The notes below the pieces were generated by a model. That model ran no database searches. It was not told the DNA's origin and saw only the letters and a program-made list of their open reading frames with translations. A DNA stretch of 8,214 nucleotides from DAOWGG01 sp965369815 (GTDB taxonomy: Bacteria; Patescibacteriota; Gracilibacteria; UM-FILTER-43-11): assembly GCA_965369815.1 (NCBI GenBank), contig CBDUQS010000045.1, forward strand, positions 1-8,214, given 5' to 3'. This document shows positions 1 to 5,867 of the stretch, piece after piece (within the stretch, counting starts at the first letter, position 1; the number at the start of each line of letters is the position of its first letter). The position numbers and the translations under genes are program-made.

Positions 1-531
1 GAGTTTTATGAAGACGGCGTTTATAATCTGGCATGCGAAGGGCGAAAGTTGAGCTCTGAAGAAATGGTAGATTATTATGTTGAGTTGGCTAAAAAATATC
101 CAATTCTCTCCATCGAAGACGGTTTGGCGGAAGACGACTGGGAAGGGTTTAAGCTAATGACCGATCTAATGGGCGACAAGGTCCAAATTGTAGGAGATGA
201 TTTACTGGTTACCAATACCGAAAGGCTTAAAAAAGCGATCGATGGCGGCAACTGTAATTCTATTCTTATTAAGCTCAATCAAATTGGAACCCTTACCGAA
301 ACAATCGATGCGATTCAAATGGCTCACGATGCCGAATTTACAGCGGTCGTATCACATCGAAGTGGGGAAACGGAAGACACCACAATTTCCGACCTAGTAG
401 TGGGGTTGGCAACAGGGCAAATCAAAACAGGCTCTTTATGTCGAACCGATCGTATATGCAAATACAATCAATTGCTTCGCATTGAAGATCGACTCGGCGG
501 AAAAGCGAAATATCAGGGGAATATCCACTAG
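1..531 (+). CDS. eno: Enolase, C-terminal part (5' end outside window)
   Basis: Enolase (2-phosphoglycerate hydratase) forms phosphoenolpyruvate in cytoplasmic glycolysis. The frame is open from base 1, so the gene enters from the left; the TTG at 49 is an internal Leu codon, not a start. The 176 residues seen are the end of the TIM-barrel domain of a family usually about 430 residues long. Family signatures are intact: SIEDGL with the Mg-binding Glu (fragment residue 39), GDDLLVTN with the metal-binding Asp (about 66-67), ILIKLNQIG with the catalytic Lys (91), the loop SHRSGETEDT (118-127) and GQIKTGS with the substrate-binding Lys (142). The tail CRTDRICKYNQLLRIED matches the usual RSDRxAKYNQLLRIEE with a conservative Ser-to-Thr change. 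It ends in TAG, the only TAG stop among the complete genes here. Identification is secure. Confidence 0.97.
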   Translation, partial: EFYEDGVYNLACEGRKLSSEEMVDYYVELAKKYPILSIEDGLAEDDWEGFKLMTDLMGDKVQIVGDDLLVTNTERLKKAIDGGNCNSILIKLNQIGTLTETIDAIQMAHDAEFTAVVSHRSGETEDTTISDLVVGLATGQIKTGSLCRTDRICKYNQLLRIEDRLGGKAKYQGNIH

Positions 532-558
532 ATTAATTAAGTAACAATATTTAACGTT

Positions 559-593
559 GGGCAATGGCATGAAATTGCCCATATCTGCTTTTT
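559..593 (+). terminator. Putative weak terminator hairpin after eno
   Basis: A perfect 7-bp inverted repeat, GGGCAAT (559-565) and ATTGCCC (574-580), encloses an 8-base loop 27 bases after the enolase stop. Five T residues (589-593) follow, but only 8 bases beyond the stem, so this is not a canonical intrinsic terminator. It may end eno transcription inefficiently or protect the 3' end of the message. The next gene on the same strand is unrelated, which makes some transcript end here plausible. Confidence 0.4.
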
Positions 594-610
594 GCGCTAA
601 TCTTTTGCGC
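590..610 (+). repeat. Short direct repeat TTTTGCGC, 13-bp period
   Basis: TTTTGCGC occurs at 590-597 and again at 603-610, a 13-base period, between the enolase hairpin and the -10 candidate of the lipoprotein gene. A direct repeat across the -35/spacer region could be an operator, but 8 bases may repeat by chance and no palindrome supports a dimeric binding site. Confidence 0.3.
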
Positions 611-621
611 GTCTCTATATT
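592..621 (+). promoter_or_regulatory. Possible promoter of the lipoprotein gene
   Basis: TATATT (616-621, five of six matches to the -10 consensus) lies 18 bases after TTGCGC (592-597, three of six matches to the -35 consensus). Transcription would start near 628, only about 7 bases before the ATG at 635, giving a near-leaderless message. The -35 match is poor, so this is tentative. The -35 candidate overlaps the first of two TTTTGCGC direct repeats. Confidence 0.3.
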
Positions 622-634
622 TTAATTTTAAATC

Positions 635-1669
635 ATGAAAAAAACTACGACTAAAATTATTGCACTTTTTGGAATCTCAATGTTTATATTAACCGCTTGT
701 GGCGGAGGAGATACCTCCAAATCCCCCGAGGAAGTTATCCAGAATTGGAAAGCAAGTATTGAAGAAACCCATTCGATAGACATGGAAATTGATATGAATA
801 TGAAGGGGCAAGATAGCGAAGACAATATTGATTTCACCTTAAACGCGGACGCTAAAGTAGATCGCCGTAAAGACGCTGAGCCAGAAATGGATATCGCTTT
901 AAAAATAAACGGAAGTCTTAATGCAAGTGGCCAGGTGTGGGATGGGGATTTGAAGGCACAGTTAAAAACATTAGGGCAGAATTTCTATTTCAAAGTGGAC
1001 GAACTTGACTCTAATGATCCGAGTATTGAACAGGCGAAAGCAATGATTGAACCTTATAAGGGAAAATGGCAGCATTTGGCTAGTGATTTTGTTCCAGAGG
1101 GACTTCGTGGGTTACAGGAGAAAGATGCCGAGACGCTTCAGCTTGAGGCAGATCTTAAAAATCTATTTGTGAACACGAAAATCTTTGATGTAACCAAGGA
1201 ATATGGTGTTGAGAAATTAAATGGAAACAATGTTTATCATTACGGAGTGAAAATAAACAAAGAGGGGGCCGCTGATTATGTACGAAAAGCCTCTAGATTA
1301 ACCGGTGAAGAATTAACCGACGCTGAGGTGATAGAGGCAATTGCTTTTGCCGATTCAGTCACAAATATGGAACTTTGGATTGGAACAAAAGACTACTACC
1401 TTTATAAAGGAGTATTAGCACTTTCTGGCGGAGCAGTGGAAGGGGGGGCAGAGTCTGAAATCAGCTTAACTTATACAGCTAATAGCTACAATCAGGATCT
1501 AGGAATCGAAGCACCTGCCGACTTTGATGAATTCAACCCACTTACTTTGTTCATGCAAATGCAGGGAGGGATTGACCCAGCAATGATGGAAGGGGGTGAA
1601 GATTTTGACCTTGAAGCAATGGAAGGCTTAGAAGGACTTGGGGATAACTTTATGATGGAGGAGGAATAA
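635..1669 (+). CDS. Lipoprotein, possibly LolA/LppX-like fold
   Basis: This is a 344-residue secreted lipoprotein. The N-terminus has KK at 2-3, a hydrophobic core at 8-19 and a lipobox LTAC with the lipidated Cys at 22, followed by a GGG linker. After it, SPEEVIQNWKASIEE and alternating strand-like runs (IDMEIDMNMKG, DFTLNADAKVD, MDIALKINGSL) resemble lipoproteins of the LppX/LprG, LolA or DUF6612 type, which bind lipids or other hydrophobic ligands in a half-barrel. That assignment rests on general pattern and is not secure. The C-terminal 40 residues are rich in Met, Gly, Glu and Asp, with an EGLEGLG run and an EEE end. The ATG at 635 is chosen because the signal sequence begins there; no Shine-Dalgarno site is visible. 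The gene is probably monocistronic, with a terminator just after it. The lipobox is convincing; the function is unknown. Confidence 0.85.
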   Translation: MKKTTTKIIALFGISMFILTACGGGDTSKSPEEVIQNWKASIEETHSIDMEIDMNMKGQDSEDNIDFTLNADAKVDRRKDAEPEMDIALKINGSLNASGQVWDGDLKAQLKTLGQNFYFKVDELDSNDPSIEQAKAMIEPYKGKWQHLASDFVPEGLRGLQEKDAETLQLEADLKNLFVNTKIFDVTKEYGVEKLNGNNVYHYGVKINKEGAADYVRKASRLTGEELTDAEVIEAIAFADSVTNMELWIGTKDYYLYKGVLALSGGAVEGGAESEISLTYTANSYNQDLGIEAPADFDEFNPLTLFMQMQGGIDPAMMEGGEDFDLEAMEGLEGLGDNFMMEEE

Positions 1670-1681
1670 TACGCATAAAAC

Positions 1682-1719
1682 AAAAACCCCTTCCAGCGAT
1701 TATTGGAAGGGGTTTTTTT
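1682..1719. terminator. Strong bidirectional intrinsic terminator
   Basis: CCCCTTCCA (1687-1695) pairs with TGGAAGGGG (1704-1712), and a G-T wobble can extend the stem inward. The stem is flanked by five A residues (1682-1686) and seven T residues (1713-1719). On the plus strand it gives a G/C-rich hairpin followed by a T run, 12 bases after the lipoprotein stop. On the minus strand the A run becomes the T tract, so it also fits the 3' end of the convergent gene ending at 1728. Confidence 0.93.
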
Positions 1720-1727
1720 GAATCGAT

Positions 1728-2231
1728 TTAATGGTCGCGATGTATACTGCGCTTCACTTTTGCTAACTCTCTTCTTCGTTGTGATTGTTTTTTACGATCA
1801 CTGGGGGATGGTTGATCCGATAAAATACAATGAAGATCACGATAGCTTTTTGCTTCAGGCATTTTACAGTCCGTTCTTAAAAAACGTGATTCACTTTCAT
1901 CAGTCGGAATAATAAAGCCTTCTGATCTCATAAAGCGAACCAGTTGATCGAAAGTGACCGCTTTTGGGTTCAGGGGATCTTCTTTGATGCGACCAATGGT
2001 AAGGCTAACCCCTTCACGGGAATTTAAAATGCGATTATAAAGCCCTAGTAGCTCCTGAGAGTCAGAAGTATTAATATTACGTCGCTCGGTGTTTCCAGTT
2101 AAAAAGGTCATGATTAATTTAATAGATCGGAAGGCAATATACCAGTTTCTTAGAGGATTGCAAATTTTCTTCCACCTTGTCATATAGGCGGTTTTTCGAT
2201 AATCTGGAAAGGTACTAAAACAAACATACAT
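1728..2231 (-). CDS. Orphan basic hypothetical protein, start uncertain
   Basis: I do not recognise this protein. The frame is 167 codons from the ATG at 2231; alternative ATGs lie at 2183 (151 residues) and 2111 (127 residues). The maximal extent is given because no ribosome site decides, but the 2231 start shares CATG with the opposite-strand flavodoxin start, leaving no promoter space, so an internal start is quite likely. The product is probably soluble. It has an amphipathic, Trp/Arg/Lys-rich N-terminal segment, a central part with LLGLYNRILNSREG and TFDQLVRFMRSEGFIIPTDE, and a strongly basic tail (DRKKQSQRRRELAKVKRS). The tail suggests nucleic-acid or ribosome contact, which is only inference. 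Support for a real gene: even codon use throughout, no competing gene on the other strand, and a stop 8 bases from the back of a bidirectional terminator. Confidence 0.65.
   Translation of the reverse strand: MYVCFSTFPDYRKTAYMTRWKKICNPLRNWYIAFRSIKLIMTFLTGNTERRNINTSDSQELLGLYNRILNSREGVSLTIGRIKEDPLNPKAVTFDQLVRFMRSEGFIIPTDESESRFLRTDCKMPEAKSYRDLHCILSDQPSPSDRKKQSQRRRELAKVKRSIHRDH
2136..2163 (-). promoter_or_regulatory. Possible promoter of the minus-strand orphan gene
   Basis: On the minus strand TTGCAA (2163-2158, four of six -35 matches) and TATATT (2141-2136, five of six -10 matches) are separated by 16 bases. Transcription would begin near 2129, about 18 bases before the ATG at 2111. If real, it supports the shortest of the three possible starts of the orphan protein. 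Tentative in an AT-rich region. Confidence 0.3.
2177..2203 (+). promoter_or_regulatory. Possible promoter of the flavodoxin gene
   Basis: TTGTCA (2177-2182, five of six) is followed by GATAAT (2198-2203, five of six), but with a spacer of only 15 bases against the preferred 16-18. Transcription would start near 2210, about 20 bases before the flavodoxin ATG. It lies inside the longest reading of the minus-strand gene, so the two would be divergent promoters if that gene starts at 2111. Confidence 0.35.
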
Positions 2232-2679
2232 GAGCTCTGTTTTATTTATCTACGGTAGCACTGGCGGAAACACCGAAATGGTGGTGGAAAATGTAGCAGA
2301 AATCTTGAAGTCTAAAAAACATAAAGTTGCTATTCAGCGTGCGGAAATGAGTGAGGCGAAAGACCTTTTAAAATACGATGTGATTGTCTTGGCCAGCCCT
2401 ACTTATGGCCATGGGCTTTTGCAGGAATACATGCTCGCATTCACAAAAAAGATAAAAGAAATCGATTTAAAAGGAAGGGCTTGTGCGGTGATTGGAGTGG
2501 GGGACCCGAAGTATGAGGCGCAGTATCACGTGGAATCGGCGGCAACACTTGAAAGAATCCTTACGGAGCATGGCGGAGAATTATTACTCCCTGCCCTTCG
2601 GGTCAGCGGAAACCCTGTGCGACATTTAAAAGGCTTCATACCACACTGGTCGAAACAGCTTCTTGCGAAGCTGAAATAA
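2230..2679 (+). CDS. Short-chain flavodoxin
   Basis: The 149-residue product is a cytoplasmic FMN electron carrier of the short-chain flavodoxin type (family length about 140-150). The N-terminal strand VLFIYGSTGGNTE carries the FMN-phosphate loop (GSTGGN, residues 9-14). The second FMN loop is ASPTYGHGLLQE (55-66), with Tyr59 near the place of the usual Trp that stacks on the flavin. The third is GVGDPKYEAQ (89-98), matching the canonical GCGDSxYE. The C-terminal helix is basic. The ATG at 2230 fits the family N-terminus exactly; no close Shine-Dalgarno site is present. It lies 109 bases upstream of the 2-oxoacid:ferredoxin oxidoreductase genes on the same strand, so it is a natural candidate electron acceptor or partner for that enzyme. 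The fold call is firm; the partnership is inferred from position only. Confidence 0.93.
   Translation: MSSVLFIYGSTGGNTEMVVENVAEILKSKKHKVAIQRAEMSEAKDLLKYDVIVLASPTYGHGLLQEYMLAFTKKIKEIDLKGRACAVIGVGDPKYEAQYHVESAATLERILTEHGGELLLPALRVSGNPVRHLKGFIPHWSKQLLAKLK
2656..2673 (+). other. Perfect hairpin overlapping the flavodoxin 3' end
   Basis: CAGCTTC (2656-2662) and GAAGCTG (2667-2673) form a perfect 7-bp stem with a TTGC loop, ending three bases before the flavodoxin TAA. No T run follows closely (the first five-T run is at 2691-2695), so it is not a normal terminator. It may protect the flavodoxin message or attenuate read-through into the oxidoreductase genes. Confidence 0.45.
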
Positions 2680-2686
2680 TCAATAA

Positions 2687-2788
2687 CCAATTTTTAATTA
2701 CCAATTTCCAAAGAATTTTTAAGCATTCCAAATTCGAATTTCGATATTACCTGGAAATTGGACATTCTAAATTCAAAATTATTCATTA
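2687..2788. repeat. Nested palindromic AT-rich spacer between flavodoxin and korA
   Basis: This spacer consists of variations on one motif. CCAATTT occurs at 2687-2693 and 2701-2707 (14-base period). CCAATTTCCA (2701-2710) is exactly inverted at TGGAAATTGG (2752-2761), a 10-bp arm pair. Inside the arms lies a perfect 12-base palindrome, AAATTCGAATTT (2730-2741). CCAAATT and AAATTC echoes continue to about 2775. The whole could fold as a long hairpin with an inner hairpin. It may be a miniature inverted-repeat or dispersed intergenic repeat, or a regulatory structure in front of korA. No convincing promoter is visible in it. Confidence 0.55.
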
Positions 2789-4519
2789 ATGAATCGAACA
2801 ACCTTAAAAATCGCAGGCGAAAGCGGCATGGGCCTCCTATCGGTTGGCCGGATTGTCGCAAAAGTACTGAAAGGTATGGGATTTTACGTGCATTCCGATC
2901 GCGAGTATCCATCGCTCATTAAAGGAGGGCATTCCAATTTACAAATCGACTTCAATTCAAAGCCCATTCATTCATTATCTCGCGATGTCGATTTAGTAAT
3001 CGCATTGGATCGTGCGGGGCTAATGGAATATTTGGATGTGGTGAAAAAAGGCGGAATCCTCGTTCATGGGTACGAACGTCATAACCTTATTAAAGATCTT
3101 CACACCAAAGCAAAGAAAAAAGGAATAAAAGTCGTTTATTTGCCAGCTCATACCATCGCTCGCCAGTTGGGCGGTACCGATGTAATGGTGAATATGGTGC
3201 TTTTAGGATTGATATGGCGCGTACTCGGGTTCGATTTAAAGCCGCTAGAAGCAGCGATAAAAAAACAATTCGCCAGCAAACCAAAGCTTCTCGCGATCGA
3301 TTTAAAATGTGTTCGTGCGGGTTACAAAGCAGAAGGTCAGAACGTGCCTCAATATAAAATTAGCATTCCTAAAAGTAAGCCAAAATCTTTATTGCTCGAT
3401 GGAAATATGGGAATTACATTGGGAGCGATCGAAGCAGGGGTACGCACCTTTTTTCAGTATCCCATGAGTCCCAGTAGCTCTATTTTAATGTATTTGGCTA
3501 ATTTCAGTCACGACACCAAAATGGTGGTAAAACAGGCGGAAGATGAAATCACTGCTTCTCAACTAACACTCGGAGCGATGTTTATGGGGTCTCGTTCCTT
3601 CACGGCTACATCAGGTGGCGGGTACGACTTAATGACCGAAACCGTATCACTCGCAGGAATGACCGAAACGCCGTGGGTGTGTGTACTTTGTCAGCGGCCT
3701 GGTCCGGCGACAGGATTGCCAACCTGGACAGGGCAAGGCGATTTAAATATGGTGATTCACAGTAGTCATGGGGAATTCCCACGACTCGTGGTGGCCGCCA
3801 GCGATCCAACCTCTTGTTACGAAATCATTCAACACGCCATGAATTACGCGGAGGAATTCCAGATTCCAGTCATTGTTTTAAGTGAAAAAACCATTGCCGA
3901 AGCGCAGACTATGGTTCCTATTTTTAGTAGCAAAATCCCAATCAAGCGTGGTTTGGTAACCGGGAAGGATTTAGAAAGCGTCGTTTCATCCGACCGTTTC
4001 AAAATCACAAAAAGCGGTGTGTCTTCTCGTTGGCTGCCGGGTAGCGCCAAAGCGGGTTATTACGGAAACGGCGACGAACACAAAGAAGACGGACGACTGA
4101 CCGAAGAGGGGCCAGCGTGCGCAGCGATGATGGCAAAACGAATGCGTAAAATGGAAACGCTTAAAAAGGCATTGCCAGACGCAAAGGTTTACGGGGTCAG
4201 CAAAGGTGCCGACATTTCATTTATCGGTTGGGGGAGTTCAAAAGGAGCCATGCTAGACACGATTGAGGCGATGAAAAAACAAGGGAAGAAGGTGAATTAT
4301 TTACACTATGAATACATGTGGCCTTTTAAGGAAAAGGCAGCTGAAAAATTCTTTAAAGACAATAAAAACGTTCATATTCTCGAGGGGAATTACCAGGGGC
4401 AATTGGCAGATATGGTTGAGGCAGGGATCCATAAAAGATTCAAAGGGCGTCTACTGAAATACGATGGCCGACATTTCTTTTTGGAAGACATTCTTGATTA
4501 TATAAAGAAGAAATCTTAA
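2789..4519 (+). CDS. korA: 2-oxoacid:ferredoxin oxidoreductase, fused gamma-alpha subunit
   Basis: This 576-residue protein is the large subunit of a CoA-dependent 2-oxoacid:ferredoxin oxidoreductase, which converts a 2-oxoacid to acyl-CoA, CO2 and reduced ferredoxin. Residues 1 to about 190 are the gamma domain (IAGESGMGLLSVGRI at 8-22, SLIKGGHSN at 42-50). From about 200 comes the TPP pyrimidine-binding alpha domain: DGNMGITLGAIEAG (204-217), YPMSPSS (224-230), the activating Glu in QAEDEITA (251), TATSGGGYDLMTE (272-284), RPGPATGLPTWTGQGD (303-318) and SSHGEFPR (325-332). The C-terminal part has FIGWGSSKG and LEGNYQGQLA. The length fits gamma-alpha fusions. YPMSPSS replaces the usual YPITPSS, and GNMG the usual GNEA. 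The substrate (2-oxoglutarate, pyruvate or another) cannot be told from sequence, so korA is a family label. The stop overlaps the beta-subunit ATG by one base, indicating translational coupling. Confidence 0.95.
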   Translation: MNRTTLKIAGESGMGLLSVGRIVAKVLKGMGFYVHSDREYPSLIKGGHSNLQIDFNSKPIHSLSRDVDLVIALDRAGLMEYLDVVKKGGILVHGYERHNLIKDLHTKAKKKGIKVVYLPAHTIARQLGGTDVMVNMVLLGLIWRVLGFDLKPLEAAIKKQFASKPKLLAIDLKCVRAGYKAEGQNVPQYKISIPKSKPKSLLLDGNMGITLGAIEAGVRTFFQYPMSPSSSILMYLANFSHDTKMVVKQAEDEITASQLTLGAMFMGSRSFTATSGGGYDLMTETVSLAGMTETPWVCVLCQRPGPATGLPTWTGQGDLNMVIHSSHGEFPRLVVAASDPTSCYEIIQHAMNYAEEFQIPVIVLSEKTIAEAQTMVPIFSSKIPIKRGLVTGKDLESVVSSDRFKITKSGVSSRWLPGSAKAGYYGNGDEHKEDGRLTEEGPACAAMMAKRMRKMETLKKALPDAKVYGVSKGADISFIGWGSSKGAMLDTIEAMKKQGKKVNYLHYEYMWPFKEKAAEKFFKDNKNVHILEGNYQGQLADMVEAGIHKRFKGRLLKYDGRHFFLEDILDYIKKKS

Positions 4520-5415
4520 TGAATAAAGACTATCAAAAATTAGCGGATCGAAAAGAAGACTACCTCAAGTACGAAACCGACGAGGTAATCACTTGGTGTG
4601 GAGGCTGTGGAAATTACGGAATTCAGCATGCGCTGGAGCGCGCTTTGGTGCTTGAGAATTTAAAGCCGAAAGACTGTTTATTTTGTTTCGATATTGGTTG
4701 TCATGGAAATGGCTCAGATAAAATCGGAACCGAAGAAATTTACACTTTGCATGGCTTACACGGACGCGTGATCCCCGTGGCAGGTGGAGCGGCGGTTGCC
4801 AATCCGAATATGAAAGTAATCGCCGAAGCAGGGGACGGAGGAACCATGAGCGAGGGGGTGAATCATTTGGTACATGGAGTACGAAGCGATTATCCGATGC
4901 TGTTCATTCTTCATAATAACGAAAATTACGGTTTAACCACGGGGCAGGCTTCGGCTTGTACCCGAAAAGGACACCCAATGAACGGATCCCCCGATGGTGT
5001 GATCGCTGAGCCAATGAATGTTTGTGATTTTGTGCTCGCACTCAATCCTACCTTTGTCGCTCGTACCTTTAGTGGAGACGTAAAACACATGACTGAAATT
5101 TTGAGAGCTGCTTTGAATCATAAAGGATTCGCTTTTGTAGAAGTGATGCAAACATGCCCCACTTACAATCGTGCCACCCCGCAAGAGTGGTATTTAGAGA
5201 GAGTGAATGTTTTAAAAGCGGTTCCAAAAACCATTGAAGCCGCTCGTAAGGCCGCTGCCGATTTTGAAAAGAAGATCAGTGTGGGAGTTTTGTATCAGGA
5301 TAAAAAAATATCCAATTACTTGGGACGATTGGAAAATCGCCTAGAGGTAAAAACGGCGCCAGTCGACGAAGTGGGACGTTTTGATATTAAAAGCCTCTTA
5401 AAGCGCTTTGAATAA
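4519..5415 (+). CDS. korB: 2-oxoacid:ferredoxin oxidoreductase, beta subunit
   Basis: The 298-residue beta subunit binds thiamine diphosphate and one [4Fe-4S] cluster and completes the enzyme made with the preceding gene. Cluster cysteines are C27 and C30 (WCGGCGNYG), C61 (DIGCHG) and C213 (QTCPTYN), matching the family pattern WCPGCG / IGCSG / QxCxTyN. The TPP/Mg motif runs from GDG (105-107) to NN (133-134), followed by YGLTTGQAS, close to the usual YGMTGGQxS. Departures from consensus are Gly for Pro in WCPGCG, GDGG for GDGD, and TTGQ for TGGQ, none of which removes a ligand. No separate ferredoxin-like delta gene is present, so this is the two-subunit type, relying on a soluble carrier. 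The ATG overlaps the korA stop (TAATG). The C-terminal 60 residues (from about 238) are a helical, variable extension. Confidence 0.95.
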   Translation: MNKDYQKLADRKEDYLKYETDEVITWCGGCGNYGIQHALERALVLENLKPKDCLFCFDIGCHGNGSDKIGTEEIYTLHGLHGRVIPVAGGAAVANPNMKVIAEAGDGGTMSEGVNHLVHGVRSDYPMLFILHNNENYGLTTGQASACTRKGHPMNGSPDGVIAEPMNVCDFVLALNPTFVARTFSGDVKHMTEILRAALNHKGFAFVEVMQTCPTYNRATPQEWYLERVNVLKAVPKTIEAARKAAADFEKKISVGVLYQDKKISNYLGRLENRLEVKTAPVDEVGRFDIKSLLKRFE

Positions 5416-5416
5416 T

Positions 5417-5707
5417 ATGCCTTTATCTTTTCCAAAATTAGGCCCCGGCTTAGATAAGCGTAAGGGGAATTTTTTTGCTAAAAAAAAGCCAAAAACAAGA
5501 AATTCAATTCTGATCGCTTTGGGCTTAGGTATTTTGGTGGGCAGTGGATATCTAATTAGTGAAAGGGTAAATAGTCACGAAAAAGAAAGAGAGGCATTTC
5601 ACAATGTCGAAGTTGCGAAGACGCGAGAAAAAATTAAGGCCACAACAGCGGTTGGAGCTAGTGGGGAAGAGGATGTTGATCAAGATGACGGGGTGTTTGA
5701 TTTATAA
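5417..5707 (+). CDS. Small single-span membrane protein with acidic tail
   Basis: I do not recognise this 96-residue protein. It has a basic N-terminal part (DKRKGNFFAKKKPKTR, 13-28), one membrane segment (about 29-46, ILIALGLGILVGSGYLI, Gly-rich), a charged helix (SEREKE-like, 48-75) and a very acidic end (EEDVDQDD, 84-91). The positive-inside rule puts the N-terminus in the cytoplasm and the acidic tail outside. The ATG at 5417 is chosen; it lies one base after the korB stop. A TTG at 5408 would add three residues and overlap korB. No Shine-Dalgarno site is seen, so it probably relies on korB translation and is co-transcribed with korAB. Its layout matches the three following genes, and RNS..LGL at the membrane border resembles the region before 5868. 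It may be a small member of the same family; a role with the oxidoreductase is unproven. Confidence 0.7.
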   Translation: MPLSFPKLGPGLDKRKGNFFAKKKPKTRNSILIALGLGILVGSGYLISERVNSHEKEREAFHNVEVAKTREKIKATTAVGASGEEDVDQDDGVFDL

Positions 5708-5731
5708 GATGAAGGGGTATTAAGTAATTTG

Positions 5732-5757
5732 AATAAAAATGGGTTTTATTGTATTTT
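5732..5757 (+). terminator. Weak A/T-only hairpin after the korAB operon
   Basis: AATAAAA (5732-5738) and TTTTATT (5744-5750) form a 7-bp A/T-only stem with a 5-base loop, followed by GTATTTT. It lies 24 bases after the stop of the 96-residue membrane protein. Without any G-C pairs it would be unstable; it is at best a weak terminator, and chance is possible in such AT-rich sequence. Confidence 0.25.
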
Positions 5758-5758
5758 G

Positions 5759-5815
5759 ATGACCTCTAATTTTTATTCGCATCTTAAGGCTCTCCGAAAA
5801 ACCAACGGAAAATAG
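5759..5815 (+). other. Short ATG frame, possible lost N-terminus of the next gene
   Basis: ATG at 5759 opens an 18-codon frame, MTSNFYSHLKALRKTNGK, closed by TAG at 5813-5815. It is basic, as the cytoplasmic starts of the neighbouring proteins are. The frame of the next gene is already open from 5763 and encodes NRNSFFNYIRNSRYSLGLVL, also basic and then hydrophobic. Dropping one A from the run at 5797-5801 joins the two into a continuous protein of about 218 residues with a basic head and a membrane segment. This may be a frameshift (real, programmed or a sequencing error) or chance. Confidence 0.35.
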
Positions 5816-5867
5816 AAATAGTTTTTTTAATTATATTAGAAACTCTCGGTATTCATTAGGACTTGTT

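Noticed and set aside
49..531. Separate 160-residue gene starting at TTG 49
   Set aside because: The frame is open to base 1 and the upstream residues continue the enolase sequence, so TTG 49 is an internal codon of a truncated eno.
1703..1912. Plus-strand 69-residue hydrophobic frame
   Set aside because: It begins inside the terminator stem and lies opposite the more convincing minus-strand gene with longer, even coding character.
2694..2912. Minus-strand frame with FEFRMSNFQ-like sequence
   Set aside because: Its peptide merely reflects the AATTC/GAATT repeats of the spacer and it overlaps the start of korA.
3090..4050. Minus-strand frames inside korA
   Set aside because: They are shadows opposite a gene whose family motifs are intact along its whole length.
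5739..5768. TGA read as glycine (Gracilibacteria code), giving a start at ATG 5739 for the repeat protein
   Set aside because: Two TGA codons here would become Gly-Gly and extend the frame, but the glycine-rich enolase, KorA and KorB genes contain no in-frame TGA, which a UGA-glycine organism would use often.
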